Shown one piece after another: positions 21,451 to 32,414 of a stretch of DNA of 64,000 nt. Within the stretch, counting starts at the first letter, position 1, and every line of letters begins with the position of its first letter. A program made the translations under genes and the position numbers. This DNA comes from Proteles cristata cristata (taxonomy: Eukaryota > Chordata > Mammalia > Carnivora > Hyaenidae), in NCBI GenBank assembly GCA_017311185.1, contig JAESUZ010003505.1, forward strand, positions 2,604,001 through 2,668,000, read 5' to 3'. The notes under the pieces are model-generated. The model did no database searches, was not told the origin of the DNA, and saw only the letters and a list, made by a program, of their open reading frames with translations.

Positions 21451-22560
21451 CTGTCTTGTCAGTTTAGTTTTTAGGCCCATGCAGGGACCTTAAGAGAGTC
21501 AAGGAAAACATTTTCCTGCTTTAATTGTATCAGAGCTTCTGACACGTTGATTTCGTCATTAGTATATGTTTATTCAGCAGTCCTCAGTTTTGAATTCCTC
21601 TTTATGTCAGAATTTAGAAATCATTGGTAACTCGAACTTTTTCCAGAGAAGCATAGAAATGACTAACATGCTGAGTTTTTCTGATGTGTCATGCAGCCAA
21701 AGAGATGATCCCAAGTGCAGGAAGTGTCCCCAGTGCTGCATCCATGCCTGGGGGAGGTGACATGGTGCTCTCAGGGCTGCTTTTAACGTGTGGGGGGCAC
21801 TGGGGGTGGCGGGGTACGGCTGGTGTAGAACTGCAGTCTTTTCTTTCAGTTGCCTTCACTCCCCTGATAGCTCAGGGCTGGAGGATCTTACGTAGAACAA
21901 GGTATTTTCCGCGGAACGAAGGTGCCGGCGCGCTCAATTTTGCCAGCTGTTTTCAGATGACTCCCATCCAGGGGCGCCACGGGACCTGCCTGCGTATGCC
22001 AAACTCGGGTTATCTGACAGATGGTTTTAGCTGCGCATGGGTCCTCCCCGACGACCATCCTGGTTTGGTATCGTAGCCGTGATGGTCTGTAAAGCACTAT
22101 TTTCATAATTAAAACATTTTAAGTAAGTTTGTTGTCCTTTTAAAAAAATGAGTGCTGAAAACCTGGAAATTACTGCTACTGTGAGTGAAAAATATGATGA
22201 CTCCTTCCCTTTGATCACATGGTTGTTTGACCTAAGGTAGCTGCCTCTACGTTCACTTGCAAAAGAAGATTAAAATGAAAGATATTTATGTTGGTTTTGT
22301 TTCCTACAATATTAGGTCTCAAATGTCATGATATTGTCTACTTCCTTGCTACCTCCCAACCGCACATAACGTTAGGCCTACGGAAAACTTTTCATTCTCA
22401 GCTTAGTATGCTTTCTTAGGAATGTTTTGAACCCCAAAGTGGAAGATTCAGTGCGCTTCTTGCTCGAATTGCCTCCGTCTGCAGGTGTCCTCAGCGTTTC
22501 CAGCAGAACTCATGCGGCTTCTCATGCTCTCATCCTCCAGATGAGAGGAGAGGAGTGGCC
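21451..22560. other. Unique sequence, no gene recognised
   Basis: A plus-strand frame of 130 codons (21684-22076) overlaps a GC-rich patch, but it has no known domain and overlaps other frames. No repeat is assigned. Confidence 0.4.
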
Positions 22561-22830
22561 TCTCACCTTCTCAGCGGCGAGGCCTTTACCACTGTGTCAT
22601 GAGCGCTCACATTGGCGAGACGGGAAGTGTTGGCGTCGGTCACGTGCGGGGCTGGACCGGGCTGAGGCCGGCACCTCCCGGGCGAGGCCTCGGACACGGG
22701 ACCTAAGGACCTGCTGACCCTGTGCTGGTGCAGGTTTGGGGTCAGCAGTTGCGTGGCGCGATGCCGAGAGGGGGGCCTCGAGTTTCGTGCCCTGGGACGG
22801 CCCTGGCCTGCCCCCCCCAAGTCCCAGCCC
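22561..22830. promoter_or_regulatory. CpG island (possible unannotated promoter)
   Basis: Counting 22561-22800 by hand gives 68 C, 93 G and 22 CpG in 240 bp: GC about 67 percent, observed/expected about 0.83. It is not part of any SINE or L1. A 'gtcacgtg' E-box-like motif lies near 22639. Overlapping frames (22427-22717 plus; 22597-23043 minus, 148 codons) show no known domain. The flanks to 23.2 kb stay GC-rich but have fewer CpGs. Confidence 0.75.
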
Positions 22831-23367
22831 TGTCTGGTTCCCCCACCTGCCCACCTTTCCTACTTCTGCAGAGACCATCTCTGTGAGCCTCCTTGTCCTC
22901 TGAGAAGCTGGGACGCTGTCATCTTGTCCCCTGATGAGGTACCCAGGTAGCTTCTGTCCACTGCTGGCCAGAACCGGGTGAGAACCAGTCCTTGTTCTGG
23001 ATTGTAGTGACAGATGACGCTGGTCCTGCTCTTCCGGGATCACACGTTCTGGAGTGAGGATCTGCTGCGGGTGGCTTGTTTCTCAGCTGAGTCCTCCAGG
23101 CTCCTGTCGCAGCAGAGAAGGCTGGCAGGTGCCCTGCTGACCCGCGTTCTGCCCAGCCCGGCAGGCATCGTGGTGCTCCTCACAGTGGGACTTGGTGGTA
23201 GACATGCAATGTCTTCCTGTCCACTCTTGTCATTTTCAAGGCACCTAAAGCTAGAGGTTTCTTAGGAGTAGCAGAGGAGCTATTGTAGATGAAGTGGAAG
23301 CAATTTCCTTAGAACTTCCCAGGACTTATATATTATTGTATTTTCAGGTCAAGGGATAGATTAGTTA
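22831..23367. other. GC-rich unique sequence
   Basis: Continuation of the GC-rich domain with scattered CpGs (23014-23200). No gene or repeat is recognised; short frames only. Confidence 0.4.
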
Positions 23368-23585
23368 AAAAAAATTTTTTTTTTAATTTATTTATTTTTG
23401 AGAGAGAGAGCAAGTGGGCATAAGCAAGAGCAGAGCAGGAAGAGAGAAGGAGACAAAGAAGCCGAAGCAGGCTCTAGGCTCTGAGCTGTCAGCACAAGCC
23501 GACCCAGGGCTTGAACCCACAAACGGTGAGATCATGACGTGAGCCGAAGTTGGGCTATCAACTGACTGAGCCACCCATTCACCCC
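23368..23585 (-). mobile_element. CAN-SINE, antisense
   Basis: Antisense copy with A/T tail, GA body carrying insertions ('gcaagtgggcataagcaagagcag' type), 'agggcttgaacccacaaacg' and 'gagccacccattcacccc'. GGGATAGATTAG (23353-23364) and AGGATAGTTTAG (23586-23597) are the worn target-site duplication. Confidence 0.93.
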
Positions 23586-23795
23586 AGGATAGTTTAGCTT
23601 TTACATCAGACCTGGTTGAGTGAATAGGAAGAATAATTTGGAAAATCTCTAAGGCCTATATATGCTCACACTAGTTTATTTTTAGTTATGTGTGAGAATG
23701 GGGAGATAATTTGGAAAAGGAAGCAGAATGTTGTACCAAAACTGTGTTATTTACTACACTCTGAGATTAGTTGCATTTTGAATTAGGCGCAGGGA

Positions 23796-23812
23796 TGTGT
23801 GTGTGTGTGTAT
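23796..23812. repeat. Short (GT)n tract
   Basis: Seven GT units followed by 'atat'. Confidence 0.9.
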
Positions 23813-23814
23813 AT

Positions 23815-23885
23815 TTGGTCTGTCGGTTATTTATTGCTGTGAAACAAGCTACCTCTAAATTTAGTGGCTTAGGGGGTGCTGACAC
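23815..23885 (-). repeat. Old interspersed repeat end (MaLR-like)
   Basis: 'ggttatttattgctgtgaaac' followed by 'aagctacctctaaatttagtggctta' is the usual terminal motif of several old mammalian LTR repeats, read antisense. The family is not certain. Confidence 0.4.
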
Positions 23886-24545
23886 GTAGTTACGTGACTC
23901 CCAGGCTCCCTGCGCCTCAGACTTCCCTCCGAGTATGGTCCACAGTTCTCTAGTCTGAGTGGGGTTTTCACTCTCCAGTGAACAGACGCGTTTGTCATGT
24001 GGGCTCTCCACTCTCCCCGCTTGGAGTCCTCCTGTTCCTCCTTCTTGTGACCCATGTCCTGTGGGTTCACTGGGAGGTACTTTCCGTCTTCAGTCTCTTT
24101 AAATACACCTGCTAATTGCATCCCGTGTCAGGTACTTAGCGTATGCCAGTTGTGGAGGACGGGGTCAGGAATGGGCGCGTGGCCGGTGCCAGGTCAGGGG
24201 CAGTCCGCTGGAGGCTGGGGCGAGGCTGGAAGGGAAGACGAGGTGGGGCTTGTTCTTCTCCATGGGGTTTCGCCGGGAGCTGTGGTATCCGACGTGCCAC
24301 CAGCAGATGGGGGAGCGGAGATGGATGGTGGCGAGGACCTTACACTGAGGCACGGAAACAGTGAGCCGGAGAGTGTCCACTGTCATTGCGGCAGGTGGAA
24401 TCCATGATTTCTTCTGGTTTGAACCAGCTTCAGACCCAGAGCTTTTACTTGCAGCAGAAAACTTTTGTAACCTCACCCATGGCCCTTCATGTAGTATTGC
24501 AGTTCTAGAATGTGGTATTTGGAATCTGATGGACTCTTAACTTTG
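23886..24545. other. Moderately GC-rich unique sequence
   Basis: About 16 CpGs occur in 24160-24420, which is noticeable but weaker than the 12.3 and 22.6 kb islands. A 117-codon plus frame (24054-24407) and a 103-codon minus frame (24165-24476) overlap; neither has a recognised domain. Confidence 0.4.
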
Positions 24546-24660
24546 TTTTGGTGCCTTTGTAAGTGTATCATTTAATCCTTCGAATGTAATCATTTTATAG
24601 AGTAAGGAAACTGAGGTTCGCGAGTTGAGTGAGCTTGTGAGTAGGGCCTGAAATGAAACC
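24546..24660 (-). repeat. MIR SINE fragment, antisense
   Basis: 'cattttatagagtaaggaaactgaggttcg' with 'tcatttaatccttcgaatg' before it is an antisense MIR core. Confidence 0.6.
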
Positions 24661-24845
24661 AGATCTATGTGGTTCAACTTCTCAGAGCCTCATTGTTTAA
24701 TGTGAAAAAAGGGGATACTCGAGAACGCTGACCTCATAGGGTTGTTGTGGGAGATTAAATGAGATAATTTAGAGCATTTAAGTATATGGTCTGCTGAACA
24801 GACATCCATCAGTAAATAGCTAGTGTTATTATTATTTGTATTCCT
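24661..24845 (+). repeat. MIR SINE, sense
   Basis: Sense MIR in order: 'ctcagagcctcattgtttaa', 'gacctcatagggttgttgtg', 'gagattaaatgagataa' and 'cagtaaatagctagtgttatt'. It lies next to the antisense MIR, so the two form an inverted pair. Confidence 0.8.
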
Positions 24846-26399
24846 GTTTTTTTTCCCTGTTGTGTGCTCACTGCTAAGTATGGTGTCCGGAATGTATTAG
24901 GCTCTTCGTGTTTGCCGACTCATGAATGATTCCATGGATGAGTTCTCGGGTTCTGTTAATTAGGTGCTTAGGCATGTGGTACCTCATCATGTGTGCCATT
25001 TGACTACCTCACTGGGATTTCTGGCCTCCCCAGTGACATTGATTTTCATATTCCTTGATGGGAGGGGGCAAAGCTTACGCTTTTCAAGTCTCTTCACTGC
25101 CTGGTTCAGTGGTAGGCATTTGAAATTTATTACAAATGAAATACTTGCTATATTAAGAAGCGTTATTCAAGAACTTTCTGTTTGCAACTGTTGGCCACTT
25201 TCACCGACCCTCCACAGTTTCATAGGAATTGAAAGTTTTGTGAAGCATCCTATTATTACCAGTTTTGGGGGTCAGCTTAATAGATCGAAGAGAATTTATT
25301 TCACGGATCACTTCTGAAGTTCCTATTTGCCTTGTATAGCACTTTATATCAGAGGAACTAACAAAATTCTCCATAAATATTTCCTTTGTCAGATTCTCAG
25401 TGAGATATGACAGAAATATTAGAGCCTCCATCTCATGAGTTTGTTACTAACTTTTTTTTTTTTTGCCTCCTGAAAGACAACTGAATCTAAATGTTACTCT
25501 GATGTTTCTGAGGTCTAGCTTCTTCTTATGCACGACATCATACTCTCTCTCAGGAGCTATAAATCTGTATTCCTTCCTGTGACAGCACATGAGAACAATG
25601 GACATTCCATTCTGTCTACTCTCTACATAGAAGGTCATGGCTCAGGTACAAGAGACCTCGTAGGGATAGTTTACGGTAAATGTGGTTGGAACAGCCCAGT
25701 AGTCAATTTCTCTGTTTTAATCCATTGCTTTACTGTTGTAATAATCTTTTTTTTTCCTTGCCTAAATACCTTTGCTGTATTTGTATTACCCATAAATACA
25801 GAAGAGTTGTCATTTTGTCTATATGCCTAAGTAAATTAACAAATGCTTTTGGGATCTGATTTTCTCTTTCTTTTTTAGGGACTTTATGATGAATGGATAT
25901 GCATTTTTGTGTGTGAGAATTAGATCTGATTTGCTACTAACGATGTAGGGTTGTAATATACAATTGTCTTTTATTTCCATGTAGTTTGAAGACTTAGTGC
26001 AACACTGTCAAAGGGGCATTCAGGGAGATCATGGATCCTTTTGATCTTAGGGCCCATGGCTAAAAACGACCCAAGAACCTTTGGAATACCCTGATGTCTC
26101 TTTTCTTTTAATTGCTCATCTTCTTGAAATAATTCTTCCATGTGCAACAGTCAACAGGTATTTATTGGGCATCTTCTCAGAAAATGACGCGACTGATGCC
26201 GGACTACTTAAAAACAAACTACCAAGAAAACAACCAAAGAACCCTGGTCTCATTTTCCTGTTCATTTGTAGTAGCAGCTTCCTCCTTAACTGGATGTATT
26301 ATTATACAGCGGAGTCTCAGGCAGTTCCAACTTGAAAGAGGCTACATCCTTAGCAGTATGTTATATTTTTGTCCCCTTTTCTAAAAAAAAAGTGTGTGC
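24846..26399. other. Unique sequence, no gene assigned
   Basis: Frames at 24964-25317 (plus, 117 codons), 25528-25830 (plus) and 26081-26335 (plus) lack known domains. A strong acceptor-like tract 'ctctttcttttttag' ends at 25878 and is followed by ten open codons and GT dinucleotides; this is noted in the findings but not called as an exon. A T14 run lies at 25451-25464. Confidence 0.4.
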
Positions 26400-26663
26400 T
26401 GACATATTTACTTTTTGTAAACAAGATGGGATATTAGACACAGTTTATAGCTTGAGCTTTTCACTTAATATCTGACATATCTTTTCCTGTTAGTTCAGAT
26501 AGTATCAGTGCAAGCTTTAATTAACAGCACTGTATAGAACCTTTTTATTTACTCGGAGTATTTACATTTCTATTGATGGGCATTGGGATTTTTTCCAGGT
26601 TTTTGCTCTTGTAAATGGTACCGCAGCGACTGTCCTTACATGCACAATGGTTTGCACTTTTTA
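26400..26663 (-). repeat. Old L1-type LINE fragment, antisense
   Basis: 'gagcttttcacttaatatctgacatatc' and, later, 'ttctattgatgggcattggg' and 'ttttgctcttgtaaatgg' match an antisense old L1 or HAL1 3' region. Confidence 0.65.
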
Positions 26664-26679
26664 AAATTTAAATCTTTTA

Positions 26680-26877
26680 CAGGTGCCTGGATAGCTCATT
26701 CTGTTAAGGGTCCATCTTAGGCTCTGGTCATGATCTCGAGGTTTATGGGTTTGAACCCTACAGTAGACTCCGCGCTGTCAGCACAGAGCCCACTTCGGGT
26801 CCTATGTCCCTGTCTCTCTGCCTGTCCCCTGCTCATGCTCTCTCTCTCAAAAATAAAAAGTAAACATTAAAACAAAT
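26680..26877 (+). mobile_element. CAN-SINE, sense, 16-bp target-site duplication
   Basis: AAATTTAAATCTTTTA appears at 26664-26679 and 26878-26893. The head is diverged ('caggtgcctggatagctcat'), the body keeps 'tggtcatgatctcgaggttt' and 'ctgtcagcacagagccca', and the tail has repeated AATAAA-like units. Confidence 0.95.
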
Positions 26878-27034
26878 AAATTTAAATCTTTTATTTTGAA
26901 ATTATTTTAATCTTACAGAAACAATGTAAAAATAGCACAGAGGATTCTGTCTTACCCTTTCTTCAGGCTCACCAGTTATTGTGAACGTTTTTGCTGCCTT
27001 TGCTTTATGATTTTCTCTTTTGCTCTCTTTTTCT

Positions 27035-27244
27035 AAAAATCTTTTTTAATGTTTTATTTATTTTTGAGAGAGAGAAAGAGAGCAGAGGAGGGTCAGAGAG
27101 AGGGAGATACAGAATCTGAAACAGGCTCCAGGCCTGAGCTAGCTGTCAGCACAGAGCCTGACATGGGGCTCGAACCCACGAACCGTGAGATCATGACCTG
27201 AGCCAAAGTCAGACGCTTAACCGACTGAGCCACCCAAGCGCCCC
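27035..27244 (-). mobile_element. CAN-SINE, antisense
   Basis: Antisense copy with 'cctgacatggggctcgaacc', 'cacgaaccgtgagatcatga', 'gcttaaccgactgagccacc' and 'caagcgcccc'. It is 157 bp from the sense SINE at 26680-26877, so the two are an inverted pair with tails facing. Confidence 0.95.
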
Positions 27245-28041
27245 TGCTCTATTTTGAAAATTTAGGTAGAACTTTGTTTTCCAAACCGTGTGAGACTTTG
27301 CATACATTTGTCTCTTTCCCCCCGTGTTACTTCAGAGTATGCGTGTTAAAGAACAAAGTTGTTTTCTTATCCAACCTCAGTTTAGTTTCAAGATTCAGGA
27401 AATCGGTGCCTTACTCTCTCATCTACTGTCGATACAGCAGTTTTGTCAGTTTCTCCCGTGATGTCCTTCCCGCTGTCAGCGTAGGGATCAGAGCCAAGCA
27501 TCGCATTTGGTTGTCACGTCTCTTTAGTTTCCTTAAATCTGGAATACGGGTCATCAGCCCTTTATGGCCCTGACATTTCTGAAGGCTACAGGTCAGTTGT
27601 TTTAGAACATGTTCCTCAGTTTGGGTCTTTCCGATGCTATTCTGCAGTTAGATTCTTGGCTCTACGTCCTGGCCACAGTATAGTATCACCTTGTGCCGTG
27701 CTGTGTCCTTTTCATGCGTCATAGCAGGGGCGCGTGGAGACCTGTTCCTCTTGGTCATGGTCACGGTCATGCTGAGTTGATCACTTAGTTGAGGTGTTGT
27801 CTTGTTTTTCCACTTGTTTCTTCACTTGTGTCTTCTCAGTCTCCTGTGAGCTCCTCTCATTGCCAGCTCGCCAGACATCATCCAGACAGTGGGGTGCTGA
27901 GAAGCTATTTACTGTTTTCTACCTTGTAGCTCACAAGCAGTCTGTGGGGAGACACGGTGAGAACATAAAAAGCCCTGTTCCTCTTCAGAACTCCCAAGAT
28001 TAGCATCCACCGATGCCCACACTGTTGCCTGCTCCTTCTTT

Positions 28042-28257
28042 TTTTTTTTTTTAATGTTTTATTTATTTTTAGGAGAGAGAGAGAGACAGTGTGAGCAGGG
28101 GAGGGTCAGAGAGAGAGGAGTCACAGACCGAAACAGGCTCCAGGCTCTGAGCTGGCAGTCAGCACAGAGCCCGACGCGGGGCTCGAACCCACGAACCGCG
28201 AGATCATGACCTAAGCGAAAGTTGGATGCTTAACCGACTAAGCCACCCAGGCGCCCC
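28042..28257 (-). mobile_element. CAN-SINE, antisense, perfect 15-bp target-site duplication
   Basis: GCCTGCTCCTTCTTT at 28027-28041 recurs at 28258-28272. The sequence carries the young-subfamily marks ('ggcagtcagcacagagcccg', 'ctaagcgaaagt') and intact CpGs in the promoter half. Confidence 0.97.
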
Positions 28258-28570
28258 GCCTGCTCCTTCTTTATAGATTCCAGAATGTTGATTTTCTGTC
28301 TTTCCCATTCCCCCCACTTTTGTTCCTCATCATAATATAAGGCGAGCCTTCCACGACTCCCTATTTTTATGTGCCCGTTTATTATCATTGTGGTCGATAA
28401 GCTATTACTGTCCTGTGGGTACTTAAGTTCTGACCCTTTCAGTGTGCAGGGTCCTTTTGTAGGATGCATTTCTCCGTACGAAATGGCCGTCTCTGTACAT
28501 TTATACTTTTCATAGCTACTTTCAGTGCCGCCTTCACAATGTGTGTTCATTCCTGCCTGCAGTGTTTGAG

Positions 28571-28689
28571 GATGCTTCCTCCCTCACAGCTTTGCTGATT
28601 CTGGGGCCTCCTGTCCACCTGTCTTTCCTGATCTGATGGGATGGAGGAAGGGGTGGGAAACCTTCTTTAATTGTTAGATTGGATAGCTC
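28571..28689. other. Unique sequence
   Basis: Nothing recognised. Confidence 0.35.
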
Positions 28690-28974
28690 CCTTGGAAAAT
28701 GGCTTTCTCATATTTAAATGTTTTTTTCCCTTATAATCTATAAGAGTTCTTATTTAAATACATAGCAGTTAGCCATTTGTTAATGTGCTATATTTTATAT
28801 ATTTTTTCCATATAGATGTTATGGAGTTTTATGGTGTTTAATGTTTTGAATCTTTATTTGATGAAATTTCCCAGTCTTTTCCCTTATGCTTTTGGGTTTC
28901 ATCAAATGCCTATAAAGGCCTTCTCTATGTGAAGATTATGAAAATATTCTTCTATTTTTGTCCAGTCTTTAAAA
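28690..28974 (-). repeat. Old L1-type LINE fragment, antisense
   Basis: 'tctcatatttaaatgttttttt' through 'ttgggtttcatcaaatgcct', 'aaaggccttctctatgtgaag' and 'ttctatttttgtccagtc' match the antisense region of old L1/HAL1. A SINE follows directly. Confidence 0.6.
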
Positions 28975-29197
28975 CATTTTTTTTGTTTTGTTTTTTATAT
29001 TTGAGAGAGAGAGAGAGACAGAGTATGAGCAGGGGAGGAGCAGAGAGAGAGGGAGACACAGAATCTGAAGCAGGCTCCAGGCTCCAGGCTCTGAGCTGTC
29101 AGCAGTGAGCCCGATGCAGGGCTTGAACTGACAAACAGTGAGATCATGACCTGAGCCGAAGTGGGACTCTTAACCTACTGAGCCACCCAAGTGCCCC
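28975..29197 (-). mobile_element. CAN-SINE, antisense
   Basis: Full antisense copy with a small internal duplication, 'caggctccaggctccaggct', so one 8-bp unit is repeated. The head ends 'cacccaagtgcccc'. GTCCAGTCTTT (28960-28970) and GTCTAGTCTTT (29200-29210) are the target-site duplication. Confidence 0.95.
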
Positions 29198-29207
29198 GTG
29201 TCTAGTC

Positions 29208-29560
29208 TTTTTTTTTTTTTTTAAAGAAATTATATATTTAATCTTAAACTCATCAGGAATACATGTTCTCATCATTATTTCACCTGTTCGGGGCCCGGCA
29301 CCCCTTTCCCTCGTGTACCAGGTACCTCCCGGTGATGCTTGTACCTCTCTCATTTCCACCAGGCAGGCACAAGGTCTTCTGCGATGCTTCTTCCCCAGAC
29401 ACTTCTTTCCTTGGCTCTGGCTAAAAGACACCCCCTCCTTGTTCTTCACCTTGATCTTTGATCCTGTCCCCACTTGGGTTTTTGATTGGGTCTTCTTTGA
29501 GCTCTTTAAAAATTAGTGTTTTTCAAAATTCTGTGTTGGTAGGGGCCATGCACCTTGTGG
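29208..29560 (-). pseudogene. Possible minus-strand retrocopy, parent unknown
   Basis: A T15 run at 29208-29222 could be the poly(A) tail of a minus-strand insert: an ATTAAA polyadenylation signal lies 15 nt before it (complement at 29237-29242), and a minus-strand frame is open over 29144-29473. The translated sequence has no family I recognise, and the T run adjoins a SINE target-site duplication, so it may simply be old L1 sequence. This is inference only. Confidence 0.25.
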
Positions 29561-31129
29561 CCGTAGCATCACCACCACCGGCCACACTGCTTGGCACACA
29601 CAGAAGCTGTACTTCTTGAATTGACTGGGTGTTCTAGGATTTCGACAGTAACTCTGAGTTCAGTCTTTTGTATTAGTGTCTTAGGGGAGTGATATCAGAT
29701 CAGTATATAGCATAAAGTGGGAGAAGATCAATGCATCATAATGCATTGTGGATTTGAGTAAAGTAATGAACTCATTGAAATCTAATGCAACAATGTATGG
29801 CCTTGTAGAAGGATCTGAAAGCCTATTGTATAAGTATAGTATTGCCTGATGGAAACATAAGGGGAAATGACTTAAAAGTTTTAGTTGGTAACTTGGGTTT
29901 AACATAATTAAAGAGTGTGATCTTGTTTCTGAAGATGTTAAAGTGTCTTTATATGGCCAGAGGAATAAAGTCTCATTTTTCCTGTGAGGAACTATATTTT
30001 GAATATTATATCCGGTTTAGGAATGTCAGTCCCGTGGAGCCCCTTCAGAGCTAAGGGCTTAGGGGGTGGGGTGGCATAGGAATTGTGTCACAGAAGGCTG
30101 GTTGGCGAAAAGGCTAATGCTTAGTGTGGAGAAGAGAGTATTTCAGGGCACAGGGAGGTGTCTCATAACTGGGTGATCGTATAATTTTGTTGTCTAACAC
30201 AGGACTTTTTGAGAGTGAAACAGGTCAGTGTTAATCATTACGATGGGATGATGGGCGTAAACTGGGATTATCCAGGGCGAGTGGAAACATATGGTCGTCT
30301 ATTTAAAAGAATCTTCAAGTATTTGAAGGTCTGTCATGTGAAAGAAAGATTAAACTTCATCTGTGGGAGGGCCTGGGCCAGGGCATGCAACCACAGGAAG
30401 ACATGCGTCTTTCTCCCTTTATAATGAGCCACAATCTAGTTCTGCTTCTTTCTTGGGGAACGGGACGGGCTGCTTACAAGGTGGTATGTTTCTCATCATT
30501 GCCGAAGCTGCGAATTTGTATAGCTGTGCTTTCTAAGTCTTGATAGTACACAGCTTAGATGAATCCGTTTGTACCAACCCATCAAATATTTGTGTGTGTA
30601 TGTTTGCAGGTACTGTGCAGATGTTCATTTTCTCATTGCCCATAGCTTAACCATTTGTAGTCTCACCGTCCTGCGCCTTGCACTAGAGAAGGTTAGAATC
30701 CATGCCTTTGGCTTTCATGTAGACCTCGCCCTGTGGTCGTGGCAGGAGAACGTGTGCATCCAGGATTAGGGCCTCGCCCCCGCTGCCCTTTCACCGGAGT
30801 GCTGGCCGTCATGCCTTTGTCTCTGGCCTTTCCCCCCACCTTTCAGCTCTTCTTCGGGTGGGGGTGGGGGCTAAGTATATGCTGCTGCAGCCTCTACTGC
30901 TGCTGTCCTGTTTGCTGTAACATCTCGATTCCTAAATGCCTTTCTTAGAAATGTTTTGTTTCTGTGAGTCTTGGTTTTTATGCTAAGTAAAAGATGTATC
31001 TTTTCTTCCTTGTGGCAGAGCCATCTTTTAGGCTCTAAGGGGTACAGATGTTGGGTGTGCCATTGCTTCCTGTGGGTGCTGCACTCGTTCCTTGGGTTCC
31101 ACAGGGCGCTGGTTGTGTGCTTGACCCTC
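29561..31129. other. Unique sequence, no gene recognised
   Basis: Includes a G-rich run 'gggtgggggtgggggc' at 30856-30871 and a CTG/CTGCTGC patch around 30880-30905. Plus and minus frames of 66-93 codons overlap and show no known domain. Confidence 0.4.
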
Positions 31130-31265
31130 CGGTACCTTGTTTTCCCCTTCACAACGGCTCTGAGTGGCAGATGGGACTGTTTCCGTTTGATATGGAAGGT
31201 TTAGAAAGGTTCATCTCTGCTGGAGGTGACCCAGCCAGCAGGTGTACCGGATGGATCCAAGCCCA
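31130..31265 (-). repeat. MIR SINE, antisense
   Basis: 'aacggctctgagtggcagat', a 'ggtttagaaaggttcatctc' segment, 'gaggtgacccagccagcagg' and 'ggatccaagcccaggcctc' follow the antisense MIR order. Confidence 0.65.
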
Positions 31266-31303
31266 GGCCTCTTCCTTTGTCTACATACGTATGTATGTAT
31301 GTG

Positions 31304-31319
31304 TGTATTTAAATTTTAC

Positions 31320-31354
<35 letters not shown>

Positions 31355-31381
31355 CGCGCGCAAGGGTGGGGAGAGGGGCAA

Positions 31382-31418
<37 letters not shown>

Positions 31419-31539
31419 CCCAAGCAGCTCCATGCTCAGTGTAGTGCCTTATGTGGAGCTTGGTCCCACCATGCTGGGATCATGACCTGAGCTGAAATCA
31501 AGAGTTGGTTGCTGAACCGACTGAGTCATTCAGGTACCC
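31304..31539 (-). mobile_element. CAN-SINE, antisense, with two expanded (GA)n runs
   Basis: The body is replaced by two long GA repeats (31322-31350 and 31385-31417) separated by 'cgcacgcgcgcaagggtggg'. The promoter half ends 'gagtcattcaggtacccc'. The tail side follows a (GTAT)n stretch at 31285-31303. Confidence 0.92.
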
Positions 31540-32087
31540 CATCCACGTGTTTATTTATTTGACTAATATCAGAGTACATGGTGCCAGACTGTCTTTCCCA
31601 GATTCCTAACAAGTCTCCTCCTCTTCTCCCCATGAACACACATTCGAGTCACATGGGGACACTTTTCTGTACCTTGAGAGCTCCAGATTGCTTCCCGCCT
31701 GGTCCGGAAGACAGACCCGGCCACACAGTCCCTGTGTTGTTGGAAGGCTAGTTGAGTAAACAGATGGAGAAGAAGAGTTTTGCTTTAAATATCACGATAT
31801 TAAGAAGAGAAGTACAGAATGTAATGGCAGTGTGCTGTGTGGCCCTCAACCTACTCTGGGAGTCAGGGACCCTTTCCAGGGGAGCTGAGGATGTGCTGCT
31901 GAACTAGAGAACTATCCTTACTAGAAGAATAAGTGGAGTTATCTAGAAAGGAGTGGGATGAGACTGTTTTGGGGACAGAGGAAAGCATACGTGTAGAAAC
32001 TTGATGGGGGGAGAAACTTGATGGCTTAGATGGACCAGAAGGGATCCGTGTGTGTGTGCGCGCGTGCGTGCGTGTACACAGGTGAGC

Positions 32088-32134
<47 letters not shown>

Positions 32135-32414
32135 GCTTGATACGAGACTGGGGAGTTAGGCAGGGGCTAGGTCAAGGTCTTGGTGGTTTATCCTGACAGC
32201 CAGGTATTTTTCTTTGCTTTTAATTTTATGTGTTCTCTGAATAGGTGAAGCAATCACGTAATTGGATCTTCAAAGGAAGCAAAGGGCCTTCCCCGCTCCG
32301 GTTCCCTTTGCTGCAGACACCTGTAGCCTCACGTCCTGCGTGGCCTTCCACAGGAGCTTGGGCACGGATAGGCGCAAAGACGGCGATTTAGTTTCCTCCC
32401 TCTTTTTTACGCAA
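31540..32414. other. Unique sequence with microsatellites
   Basis: No gene recognised. It contains a TG/CG tract at 32048-32076 and a (GA)20 tract at 32092-32131. Confidence 0.45.
32048..32131. repeat. Compound (TG)/(CG) and (GA)20 microsatellite
   Basis: An alternating TG/CG stretch is followed after 15 bp by about 20 perfect GA units. It is not part of a SINE, unlike other GA runs in the window. Confidence 0.95.

Larger units (their letters stand above)
26880..28570 (-). repeat. Old L1 LINE 3' UTR (L1M type), antisense
   Basis: The plus strand follows the antisense L1M 3' UTR: 'tattttgaaattattttaatcttacag', 'ggttgtcacgtctctttagtttccttaaatctgga', 'tgacatttctgaaggctaca', 'acatgttcctcagtttgggtc' and 'ttagcatccaccgatgccca'. 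SINEs at 27035 and 28042 interrupt it. Non-coding. Confidence 0.8.

Noticed and set aside
25440..25640. T14 run at 25451-25464 as a minus-strand retrocopy tail
   Set aside because: No polyadenylation signal near it, no recognised coding sequence and no clear flanking duplication.
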